From contig OY720097.1 in assembly GCA_963082875.1 (NCBI GenBank), positions 10,734,501 to 10,798,500 on the forward strand: DNA of 64,000 nt, given 5' to 3'. A program made the translations under genes and the position numbers. Below are positions 23,982-34,185 of this stretch, in pieces (the first letter of the stretch is position 1; each line of letters starts with the position of its first letter). This stretch comes from Corella eumyota (lineage: Eukaryota; Chordata; Ascidiacea; Phlebobranchia; Corellidae). The notes beneath the pieces are model-generated. The model was not told where the DNA came from and made no database searches. It saw only the letters and a program-made list of their open reading frames with translations.

Positions 23982-25723
23982 TTATTTTTCATTGAAAGCA
24001 ACCTGGCTTATTTTTAACTTTCGGGCAAGGCCTAACACCTTTGGGTGTGCGTCTTCACCCCTCATTTTTTTAGGCGATTTCGAACCTGGTACATTTATAC
24101 CAATGAAATACCTGCAACACAGTAACATTAAATACATTATAATGGACTAAAAACATTTTTTAACTATACCTTTGAACAAATTCCATTGTTGCCACAGCTT
24201 TTGCGGGGTATTCCATGTTGAAGACATAATAACAGCAAAAAAGGTAAAGCAAGCCCACAAAAAAATCATTAAAAGACTCAACAATCTTTTTTTCGACAGA
24301 AACTTTTAAATCAGTTGAAGAAGACATCGAGTCACCTAAATTATAACAAACAACAAATTTTAAACCATATTGAAAATCTTTTTAAAAAGCAAAAAAATAT
24401 TTGCATTTTATTTACCTAAAACAACTAAAAATGGAGATGCGGGTAACTTCTCAGTTATTGTAGATTGAAGTGTTTCTGGCTATAAAAATATAAATAACAA
24501 TAAATATATTTATTACCCAGTTTGAAAATAGCCATGCAACTACATACAAAACTAATATGAAAAAAAATTACCGGAAAGCATTTTGCTATTTCGGCACTTT
24601 CCTCATTAAAATAAGCAGCTAGAAGTTGAATAACACCCTTTGTTTTTGGTGTATTATCGCCGAGCCTCTTGCTTTCTTCTCGCATGTTGCTAATAATTTT
24701 TGCCACTGAAACTTTTTTACTTGGCTTTAAGGTCCTTTAAAAAAACACTTAATTAATATAACGAAAGGCACCTAATTAATATAAAAAAATGCAAGAATGT
24801 TTTACTTACTGATATATCTGAAGGCTTCTTCTTATCATATCTGAAAGACCACTTTTTATGTCTTCCACACCCATAAGTATCTCATAGTGTTGAAAAAGAC
24901 ATTCCAAAGTAGCTAAAAATGGCCATTTTTTTAAAACTTCTTCAATAACTCCACCATGATTTAGGCATTCCCTCTGATTTGAAAATGTATCTTTCATAAG
25001 GCTTATGGCCTTGTTCATGTTTCGACTGCCTTTTGCTTTTTGGTACTCTTGCTGAAGCCATAAAATTGCTTCATTTAGCTGATCAATTTCCATATTACCT
25101 CGATTTGGATGCCAATTTATGCATGCATAAGGGCGCTTCTTTGGACTTCTTTTGACATTGCTTGCAATGCTTTTCATTTGACCAAGCCTTCTTTTCTACC
25201 TGGCTAAGTTTTCACATCGATTCTTTAATTGGAGATATAAAGATCCACAACCACTGCCTACTTTGTTGCCTTCCACAGAGTCGCTAAGAGAATTTTCATA
25301 CTTCATCACTAACTCATTAGCAATGTTACTAAGCATTTTTGTCCCAGGTCTAGAAGTTGCCTAAAAAAAATAATAAAATAACAAAAAATAAAACACTGCA
25401 AAAAACAGAATTTGATAAAAAATATAAACACTACCTTTAAAACTTCATCAATTGTCTTATGTATTAGCTCTTTTCGTAAAAAGACACTTAAAACCTCCCC
25501 ACTCTCCAAAGTTGTTGATAGCAAGAGAGAAAATAAATCCCAAGGAACTTTTATTGTTTGTGGCCAGCTAGGCATTTCCACAGAACTCTCATTAGAACTT
25601 TGTCTGCTACTGCTACTTTCAGTGTAGGAGGACCAAACTGGGTCTGTAGTGTCTGTGTCTGATGCACAGGAATCAATACCTACTAAAGTTACAATTTGCT
25701 TAAAAAAATACTACAAGTAACAC

Positions 25724-25754
<31 letters not shown>

Positions 25755-25998
25755 ACTAACTAGTAGCCGGTTTTCTGCGGCCCATAACTTGGTCATCCTT
25801 AATATTTTTTAAAAGCCATCTCTTTTGAATTTCAGTTAAATCTTTTAGATCAGTTTGTTCAAGCATTGCGAAGTCTTTTTTTGAAACAACACCTAAACTC
25901 TTTAGGTGTTCAGCACATTTTGTTAAAGCTTCGGTCTCTGCTAATCCAGGCAAAAATTCGACCAAAATTTTTTCAACCATCTGCTCAGTTTCCGTCAT
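23982..25998 (-). CDS. SAM-type transposon accessory protein (SAMD3-like), one in-frame stop
   Basis: Exon 1 (25998-25761) encodes MTETEQMVEKILVEFLPGLA and a SAM-like helix bundle (LGVVSKKDFAMLEQTDLKDL). Later exons encode VPWDLFSLLLSTTLESGEVL, RPGTKMLSNIANELVMKYEN and LYLQLKNRCENLAR, a layout seen in animal proteins annotated as SAMD3-like that accompany this kind of transposase (recalled family knowledge). The reading goes on through RPYACINWHPNRGNMEIDQL, LLAAYFNEESAEIAKCFP, DSMSSSTDLKVSVEKKIVES and ends KLKISQVAFNEK. A TAG at 25196-25198 interrupts the frame after CENLAR. A roughly 31-base intron there seems too short, so this copy is probably disrupted. It may act as an adaptor of the transposase. 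Confidence 0.65.
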
Positions 25999-26082
25999 TG
26001 TAATAATATTACTCTATACTTTTATTATTGTAAAAACCTAAAATGGATGAAACACAAGATTATACATGGGACAAAATAATAG

Positions 26083-28545
26083 CTAAAATATGTGTTGCTT
26101 TAAAACAAAAACAACGTCATCATTAATTGAATATGGAAACAATGGAAATGGGTTATACATATAATCAATACACACACATATACATGTACTACTATCATAC
26201 TGATCATAATAATTAGAATCAATTTTAAATACCCCATAATTAGGGTGGAAACTTCCAAAGCGTTTTTGCACAACAAAATGAAGTTTTGAACAATGAACAA
26301 ACATTGTGATAATTTTTCCAAGATGCAAATCATAACCTTCTTTACTTAAAACAATGTCCATATCAGTCAAATACTGAATACCTCTAAATGTAGGCTTCGT
26401 TAGAAACACGCATTTTGAATAATCAAAACCATCTCTACATAGCACATCAGCAATAGTTCTGGAAGAGCATGTACTGTCATCAGACTTTATTAAAAGTTCA
26501 GGTGGAAAAAGAGGCTTTTCCAACAAACATGCCTGGCGCAACTGATGGTTATTTGCTAGTGTGTGACAAACATTAATAAAATTTTGAGTTTGTCGAATTA
26601 CACTTTTAAAGTAGGAATGCTTACTTTCAAAACGCAAAGTAGAAAAATGAGCAGTGGGGCCAAAGTTTAATATAGCCCATGGGTAATGGCGAATATAGTG
26701 ATGTTTTGGGCGTAAACGTTTTTTGGGAAAACAAGATGCTTGCTTATGCAAGTAGCTATCAATAAGATATTGCAAATGACATATAGTTATGTGATCTACA
26801 CTCTTAGCAACAACAATTTCTGTTATTGTTCTAAGACGCAAATTCAGTTTCCAAATAGAATCATCAGGGTCTAATATGTTATTATAAAGAAAAAGTGGAA
26901 GTAATCTTAAGAGGCAACGATTTTGACTAGCATTGCCAGAAAGTTTTGTAGAGGTAACTGAAAGGGTAGGTGGTTTACACAAAGTATCTGAATACATATA
27001 TTTAAACGAAACCAACCGTGCATTTAGAAATTGCATAGTGAACCACCCTTTTTTAATTAAATTTAAAATGAAAAGCATTGTGTCATACTGAACTACTCCC
27101 TCCAAAAAATCATGGGCAAGACAAGGTGGCAACCCTGGAGCACACACATGATAATATTCAAGTTCATTAAAAATACTATTTTTTCTGATGACTTTATGGG
27201 TAAAAATAGGATTGTTATCAGCATTGTTAGAAATATGATGGATAGCAGCATTATAAGTTGTAAGAGTGCGCATTGAATGGCAACATAAACAATTGTTTTC
27301 AAAATCTGACCAAGCAACACTACAAAAACGACATCGATAACGAGAGGTACTAAAGTTGGTTGTAAAGCCTCCCAACCAATGGCTTCCCAAATTGTCTCCG
27401 GTTATGCAAAGCAAAGTACCAAAAATATTTGATTTCATACCTATGTCAATGCCCTCAGATTCCAAAATCTTTAAATCATTTACTAAGGGTTGAAATAGGT
27501 TAGTAATATTAGCCGAATTCAAATAGTTCTCTTTACATAAAAGTACAAGTTGAAATTTATCAATTTTTGAGCGATTCCATGGGTATATATTTGCCAAAGT
27601 GTAGTAAACACCAAGCACCTTATGCTTACGCTTTGCTGAACCTAATGGATTTACAATTTCAAATGCATCTTGGTACAACACTATTGAGATGGATTTTTGA
27701 TTTTTTTTTAATAATAAATTACTTTTATACACAAGACCATCATGAAAATCATTAAAAATTCCTGACTGATTGGCTGGCAGAGGATTTAAAAATTGATTTC
27801 GAACAGATTCATCAGTAAATAATGCTTTTAAAGTATCAATAATAGGCACATACTGAAAAGTAGCTTCTCCAAAAGAAGCATCACCACCAACATTTAAATA
27901 CATTGCTATGGGAGCAACATATTTAAAATTTTCCTTAAAGTACTTATCACGACTATAAACTGATCGCAAAGGACCAGTTTTGTGCAGCGAATCGTAATTT
28001 GTAAGATTTTTTAGTTGAAACAAGATGGACTCTGTTTCTGGTAGGTCAATGTTATTTAAAACAGTTTGAAGAGTTTGGTAAACACTTTCAGAGTGATTAG
28101 CAATCAAATTTTGTACATGGACTATAATATAGTTCAAGGTGTTAGCTGGTGTTAAGTAAACATACTGAAGCAAAAAATAGAAATAAGCCAAGTCTCTAGT
28201 AAAATCACCAGAATGAGTTGTAACAGTTGAAGTAACAGCTTGTTCATAACTTTTAGTACTGGTGTTATCATCAATATCGATAGGTAAAGGTTCTAAATAA
28301 CATAAGGATGTTGCTGTGTTTTCTTGTGCTTCAGTTTGAAAGTTATGATATCTTGAAATATGAGTAGAAAATGATGAAAGAACCTTGTATTTCCTGTTGC
28401 AGTTTGTTTCTGGGCATTTAACCTCATATCCATGACGAATATGCATTCTTAAATGCTTTCTTAACAAAGCACGTGAAAAGAATTCTTTCTTGCACACTGA
28501 GCAATTAAGCTTAATAATACTAGTATCCATCTTATTTAATATCAT
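26083..28545 (-). CDS. Zinc-finger TNP2/EnSpm-like transposase, 820 aa
   Basis: A single uninterrupted exon. Residues about 14-75 hold two C2H2 fingers (CSVCKKEF...HLRMH; CPETNCNRKY...HISRYH), presumably binding the terminal arrays. The core follows the order of TNP2-like DDE transposases: LYQDAFEIVNPLGSAKRKHK, then a PLVNDLKILESEGID segment, ITGDNLGSHWLGGF, a CxxC pair (RCRFC), LPPCLAHDFLEGVVQYD, RPKHHYIRHYPW and FGPTAHFSTLRFESKHSYFK. Likely catalytic acids are the Asp of YQDAF, the Asp of TGDN and the Glu of RFESKH, an assignment inferred from motif order. The related group in corals, hydra and fish is recalled as an uncharacterised C2H2/transposase-like family. Length and openness suggest it could still be made. 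Confidence 0.8.
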   Translation of the reverse strand: MILNKMDTSIIKLNCSVCKKEFFSRALLRKHLRMHIRHGYEVKCPETNCNRKYKVLSSFSTHISRYHNFQTEAQENTATSLCYLEPLPIDIDDNTSTKSYEQAVTSTVTTHSGDFTRDLAYFYFLLQYVYLTPANTLNYIIVHVQNLIANHSESVYQTLQTVLNNIDLPETESILFQLKNLTNYDSLHKTGPLRSVYSRDKYFKENFKYVAPIAMYLNVGGDASFGEATFQYVPIIDTLKALFTDESVRNQFLNPLPANQSGIFNDFHDGLVYKSNLLLKKNQKSISIVLYQDAFEIVNPLGSAKRKHKVLGVYYTLANIYPWNRSKIDKFQLVLLCKENYLNSANITNLFQPLVNDLKILESEGIDIGMKSNIFGTLLCITGDNLGSHWLGGFTTNFSTSRYRCRFCSVAWSDFENNCLCCHSMRTLTTYNAAIHHISNNADNNPIFTHKVIRKNSIFNELEYYHVCAPGLPPCLAHDFLEGVVQYDTMLFILNLIKKGWFTMQFLNARLVSFKYMYSDTLCKPPTLSVTSTKLSGNASQNRCLLRLLPLFLYNNILDPDDSIWKLNLRLRTITEIVVAKSVDHITICHLQYLIDSYLHKQASCFPKKRLRPKHHYIRHYPWAILNFGPTAHFSTLRFESKHSYFKSVIRQTQNFINVCHTLANNHQLRQACLLEKPLFPPELLIKSDDSTCSSRTIADVLCRDGFDYSKCVFLTKPTFRGIQYLTDMDIVLSKEGYDLHLGKIITMFVHCSKLHFVVQKRFGSFHPNYGVFKIDSNYYDQYDSSTCICVCIDYMYNPFPLFPYSINDDVVFVLKQHIF

Positions 28546-29507
28546 TACTTACGTCTTTAAACCTAAGATAACTAAAACTTAAAATAAATCCTAAAAACGG
28601 ATAAGTTACAAAAATTAACGCGCCAACTTGTCTAGAAACTACTTTTTTTCTTTGAACGTTACATCACAAAGGGCGAATATACGACCAATGGAGCGTAACG
28701 TCGACCATGCTGCTTTTACTGCGTTTTAGTTGGTAAAAACGATTTTTTTAACACACATTAAATTAAAAATTAAAAACAATAAAGAGTTACTAAAAAATAA
28801 TTGTTACAAAGTTTAAAAATTTAAATGTCAATTTCAGGCAAAAAATAAACATTGTATTGTGTTTTTGCATTAGAAAGCACCACAAAATACGTTGTTTTGA
28901 AAAAAAAACTTTATAGTTGCGTTTTTTTGTTAAGTTTAACATTAGAGATTATAAATAGTTTGTTTAAAACAAAAAATATCATGTTTTTAAAAGAAAAATA
29001 TGTTAAAAAAAATTACTGCAAAATACCGTAAATCTGATTTACAAATGCTCTTCGTAAAAGTTTACGCCGCATTTGTAAGTAAAATGGTAAATTTACTGCA
29101 TTTTTACAGTAAAAATAATTTACGTAACTGACATGTAAAATTTTACCATATATTTACATACATTATCACTGTAAATTTTACTATTTTTTTTAACAGTGCA
29201 GGGTAATAGTTTTTAATTGGATATGGTTTGTGTGTTATCACGACGCTAAAATAAATTGATATCACGTCGTTTTTAAACCGCACGTTAGGTTTTGTACACA
29301 CTAAAAAAAGTCTAGTTTGAGGTATAACAGTAGATCCTTTTTACTAAAATAAAACTATTAATGAGAATTTTAAAATTAAAAGAAAAAACAACAAAACATA
29401 TTTTTATTTATTGTAGACATACAACAACGATTTTTTTTTTTACTTAAATTTGGAATTCATTTTTTTATGTCAGCAATTAAATTTTATGTCGAAATATAGC
29501 CGAAAAA
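28546..29507. other. Non-coding spacer between transposase and captured IAP exons
   Basis: AT-rich, with TAAAATTTTACC words at about 29010-29190 like those at 23400-23590. It should include the transposase promoter and the 3' UTR of the captured fragment. Confidence 0.45.
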
Positions 29508-30531
29508 TCAAGCAATGAAGGTCTTTATTTTTTCTTTTACTAAAGTTTTGCAAAGCGAACATTTTTGAACATTTTTTGAACAATTTTGGCAGCAAACCAA
29601 GTGACCACAGGGTAAAAATAAAACGCTACTAGCCTCATCATGACAATTGCGACAAAGCCTATTTCTTTCGAGACTTTGCAATTCCTGAAATGCATTCGAT
29701 ATTGGGTTTTCGTGTGATTTAGTCACGGAAACCATAGTTTTAGTTTCTATGGAGCTTGACACTGGGATCTTTAGCAAGTTATCCAACATTTCGCTAAAGT
29801 TCTCGAACGGTAGTGCGCTGGTCTTACAACCCCTTTTAAATAAACAAATTAGATTTTCAAGGTAAATTTGTTATATAAAATAACACAAACGCCTATATAA
29901 TCTTTGAAAAAATTTTTTCTGCATACTTTTGTAACACTTTTTGAATGTGCACATCGTTAAAACCCAGTGACCTTGCTTTTTCAATCAAATGAGATGGTTG
30001 AATGTCGCTGTTAGCGGGTTTTCTTTCGCGCCCTACTTTTTTAGCTTCCTGGGTATTTGCTTGTTCGCTATTTTCTGGGTTTGGAGTTGGACTAAAATCG
30101 TATTTAACAAGTTTTAGACTGTTTACTACAGTATAAAGAAAAAAAATGACGCAAAGTTTTTTTTGCGTTGTTGTAAAACCTACAGTTATAAAAATCCAGC
30201 TACATTACTCAAAGCTCGTTGAATCTGGATGTAAAAAAGCATTGATTTTATATTTACCTAAAATTCATAAAACTTGGTGCACTCTGCGGCGGTCGTTGAA
30301 GGTTAGGAAATTGACCTGCTACAGTTTCAACAAATCCTGGTCCTTTTTTTTGCAACAAAAACTCGCATCTGAGAGCGTTTATGAAATATAAACAAAGTGT
30401 TATTAGAAACTTTTGTATTAAAAAAATTATAAAGCTCACTTTGGGAACCACTTAGCATGTTCAAACCACGGTTCATCATTTAGTTCCCAATTTTGTAAAA
30501 AAAAAAAAAAACGGGCGCGTAACTTTGACAT
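29508..30531 (-). CDS. Captured IAP (BIRC) gene end: half BIR, UBA-like, RING, with start in the terminal repeat
   Basis: Exons 30531-30440, 30368-30258, 30091-29927 and 29832-29508 join in one frame of 230 residues. Host-derived sequence begins near 30495: [20 protein letters not shown] is the second half of a BIR with its His-x6-Cys, but the CxxC zinc ligands are absent. LLQKKGPGFVETV matches the helix after XIAP BIR3. A UBA-like segment follows (LIEKARSLGFNDVHIQKVLQ), then a complete C3HC4 RING (CRNC, CGHLVCCQNC, CSLC) and the IAP-type tail KIKTFIA. The ATG (MSKLRARFFFFLQ) lies in an array unit of the terminal repeat. Introns are kept, so capture was at DNA level. If expressed it could be a RING E3 or a competitor of host IAPs (inference). 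Confidence 0.85.
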
Positions 30532-30864
30532 ACAAACAGGTTTGTAATTTTAGAGAAAAAAAACGGGCGCGTAACTTCGACATCCAAACGGGTGTGTAAT
30601 TTTAGAGAAAAAAAACGGGCGCGTAATTTCGATCGCGAAACGGGTGCGAAATTAAACGAGCACGAAAAAACGGGCGTGTCGTATAATTCTGATAGCCTCG
30701 ACACAACCAAACCTGACCGTCATTTAAAAAAAAAACGGGCACGTAACTTCGACACCCAAACGGGCGCGTAATTTTAGAGAAAAAAAAAACGGGCGCGTAA
30801 TTTCGATCGCGAAATCAAACGGGCATATAAAAACGGGCATATAATGACCTATGTATTACTACTT
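30497..30864 (-). repeat. Right terminal inverted repeat
   Basis: Inverted copy of the left repeat, with one extra short unit near the tip (AAAACGGGCATAT). It stops in the poly-A/T of an array unit, exactly where the IAP-derived sequence begins. The left repeat continues with further units at the same point. Confidence 0.9.
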
Positions 30865-32279
30865 AGGCATGCTATTTGTTTATTATGGTTCGAAATCTTA
30901 GATTTTGAACCATATTGGTATTGTCAGTGTATTTATTATTATTATTAATATTTTTTTTATTCTTATTTGTCTAAATTCTGAGTTAGAATAATTTTTGTCC
31001 TAATATATTAAAAATATTAAAACCTTAGTATGTTGTTTATTATAGGATAATGTTTTTAGCCTCCAATTTTAATATATTAAATACTACTAATTACAAATTA
31101 ATAGGTGTTTGCTTATAAAATTTAAAGGTTGTTAGAAATTTTTCGAATCTTGGTCAATAGTTTTAATGGTTGTTTATTTTTCGGAATTAAAGATTGATGT
31201 TAGGCATTCAAAAGTGGTTCTAATGTTTATTATTATATTAGTAATTAAAAAACATAATCGAAAATATTTTTTGTGTGTTTATCATATTTAATTGCTTGTT
31301 TACTTATTAAAAATCAAAGATCATTTTTGACATTTTAAGTTTGGTCTAATTTATATCCTGATATCAACAAATCAAAAGCGGGTCAAAATATTATTTTTCG
31401 CAATTTTAATTAATTTTATTGCTTTTTTGTTTTAAAATTTAAAAATGAAAAGTAATCTATTAAATTTTTTTTATAATGGTTTACTATTATTTCAAAAAAA
31501 TTAAAACGTGGATGAGAATTAATTTTTTGGTTATTGTTATTCTTTCGTTTTTATTAGTTTATTAAAAATTAAAGATTAATATTTTGCGTTCAAAGTTTAG
31601 TTAGTAGTTTTTTATAATGTTAATACTGAAAATTAATTTTCAAAATTTATTATAGTTTAAACATTATTTTGTGATTAAGTTATTTGGTAAACAATAGGCC
31701 AAGTATGTTGTTATGTTATTATTAACTAATGATCTTTAAACTTAAAAAGTAAAGGGAGTTTACTTAAAATATATTTTTGAAAAACTAATGGAGTGTTCTT
31801 GTTAAATTTATCAAAACCAAATTATGAAAAAATGTGTTTATCTTATTAAGTGACTTACAATATATCGTATAGCTTTTGTTTATAGATATAAAAAATTGTT
31901 TGTTTGGCGTAGCACAATTTAAAATTGTAAATATATAGTAAGTCTATAGAAATTTTGTGCTACATTAAAAATTAGCTCAAACGTATAAATTTAAAACTAT
32001 TGCTATGTAAGAGACCTCAATAACTGTTCAAATTATATTTATAACTAAAACAAAGTAGATGTACCGGTATTGGCAAAAAAACTTTTTAAAAATTCATGTT
32101 TGTGGTGCGCAATATTTCGTGTAGCAAGTATATTACAAAAAGTAACTTTTTATTGGCAACATATCATAAAACAAAATGAGTTGTAAATTTTTTGTTAAAC
32201 AGCATTTAAACAAATGCCAGCAATTAAACAGAAATAAACAAAAAGAATTTAACTAAGATAAAAATTATTTTGCTAAATT

Positions 32280-32470
32280 GAGATTCGGTTCCGCTAGTTT
32301 TTACCATTTGCAACTTTTTTTCCGCTAAAAAATTATTCGTCAAAAAAATTTTTTATTCGTCAATTATTCGTCAAAAAAACTTTTTTAAAATTGTTCCATT
32401 TGTTTCCGTTCTATTTTTTTCGTACCATTTTTTTTCTTTTCATTTAATTCCGTCCCATTTTTGTTCGACA
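32280..32470. repeat. Degenerate T-rich array with TTCCGTYCCATTTTT-like units
   Basis: Short units such as ATTCGTCAAAAAAATTTTTT and TTCCGTTCTATTTTTTT recur with drift. The style recalls the transposon's terminal arrays but the sequence differs. It may be a decayed terminal repeat of another element or simple-sequence drift. Confidence 0.4.
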
Positions 32471-33687
32471 GTTTCTAGCGTCCCTATCTCATGTATTACC
32501 CAAAATTGTAAATAAATTTTCTCAAATATAGCTTATCATTGCTTTATATATGGTAAAATGAAGTCTTAGTCGGCCAACAAAAAAGCTATGATTTATGTTT
32601 TAACTGTTTCTACAAATTTCTTTCTCTAGAATGTTAGTAAGGGTAAAGCGAATAATTAAATGTTTAACTTTAAGTTTTGACATGTAGTTAAAATTTAGTA
32701 ATACGTCACATTTTTATTAAATATTAATACTTTCGCAATTTTTTTAAAATTATGTTATTTTAGAGCAATGCATGCAAGTAATGCTGAACATATATAAACA
32801 TATAGTTAGTAAACGTTGTATAAATCGTTCACTAAACTCCATTAGATATAGATGTCGTAACATTTTCATAAGGGCTACAACATTATAATTACTTAGCACA
32901 CTTAAAGAAATAACAATGCAACAATAAGACCTTATTTTACCTACTTTAAAACCTGATTACTCAATAAATATAAAAGTAAACATAATTAATTACTAAAACG
33001 TCAGAATAAAATATATATATACACACTCTGTGAACCCTGTTGTTCAGTCAAACTACAGTTAAGACCTAACTAATTATCGATTTCACGCACCAGGCGATTT
33101 GACGTCACATCAAAACAAAGCAAAACCTCTCCAAGCAGTCAGTTCATTTGCCTTTACAAAGGCAGATTAAAGAAATTCAGTTCCAAGTTACCATGTAGAG
33201 ATGAGCAAAAAAGAATTGTATTTTTATGTTATTTATTACTTTGTATTTTTGTATACGTTTATTCGTTTTGTAACGTGCTTATTAAACCTAACTATCTAAC
33301 TTATAATTTCCAGTTTGTGGACATGTACTAAAAACGCATTAAAAAGACTAAATGTCGATTCACCTTTCCCCCTCCCTAACATATTAAAAAAATAGCATTA
33401 TTATTTAGTTTTATTTTGTTTAATATACTTTAGATAGTATTTCAAAACTATTCTTATTCTGTTAGGTTTCTTATTTTAAAGTATTGCTGATTTTAAATAT
33501 TATTGTATATTAAAATTACAACATATCTTAAATTTAAAATTCTATTTAATTTATCCATAATGTTAAAAGTTTTGTCAATGTATAAAAAAAACATTTCAAT
33601 TTATTATTATACCGTGAAAAATAAAGTATTTTCCACGTCAAACTGTTAAACAAGTCTTGTGAAATTAAAATTATATTAAAATAAATT

Positions 33688-33730
33688 ACCCGTAAGATGG
33701 GGCTACTGAACCATAGAGACCCTTGCGGGT
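33688..33730. other. Small hairpin with 9-bp arms
   Basis: ACCCGTAAG pairs with CTTGCGGGT (one G.U) around a 25-base loop. It is GC-richer than its surroundings and does not look like a tRNA. Function unknown. Confidence 0.4.
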
Positions 33731-34185
33731 TTCTTCTCTTTACAGCATTAAAATTACATATGCAAATTAAACATGTACAAAAAATAAATATTAATTAAAA
33801 AATAAAATAGGAACTAGCGTTATATATTGTAGCTGTAAGTCATAAAATCTTAATCCAAAGCTTTATTTTATAAATAAACCTCTAAGCATAATAAAACCAA
33901 TAAAATTAAAAATTAAGTGAATTGAAAAATTAATTTAATAAAATTAAGTGCCGAACTAACACCTCACAAAATAAATTAAAAATGCCAAAAAAAAGTTTTG
34001 CTCCGAAACTGAAAAATACAATTTGCCGACAGAGTGGCAATACGGGCAAAATATTTGGGCTGGTTTTTTTGCTTCTAATATATAATTTAATAATAGTGTT
34101 TATGTTGAAGCAAAAAAATCTTTAAAAAGGATATTTTGACAGCTAAATCTAAGAAAAGCAGCATATCCCAAAATTTACTTTAAGC

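Larger units (their letters stand above)
21520..30864 (-). mobile_element. 9.3-kb DNA transposon with TNP2-like transposase and a captured IAP gene end
   Basis: The element is bounded by near-identical inverted repeats of about 350 bp starting AAGTAGTAATACATA and flanked by AGGC on both sides (21516-21519 and 30865-30868). All its genes are on the minus strand: a small ORF, a SAM-type accessory ORF, the transposase, and an IAP 3' fragment next to the right repeat. The transposase resembles the EnSpm/CACTA (TNP2) group, but the termini do not begin CACTA/G and the duplication is 4 bp rather than the usual 3, so it may belong to a neighbouring lineage of the CMC superfamily. The near-identity of the repeats argues for a recent insertion or gene conversion. 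It may be non-autonomous because two accessory ORFs carry a disruption. Confidence 0.85.
30869..34185. other. Intergenic AT-rich region
   Basis: No exon could be supported in 3.3 kb. It holds a T-rich degenerate array (32280-32470) and a small hairpin (33688-33730). It presumably includes the Wnt 3' UTR at its right end. Confidence 0.5.

Noticed and set aside
29508-30500. A resident host IAP gene into which the transposon's right end was misplaced.
   Set aside because: The sequence lies inside matching terminal repeats with target duplications outside them, and it lacks everything upstream of the half BIR.
33688-33730. Hairpin considered as a tRNA or tRNA-derived SINE.
   Set aside because: No anticodon or T arms and no A/B boxes; only one stem is present.
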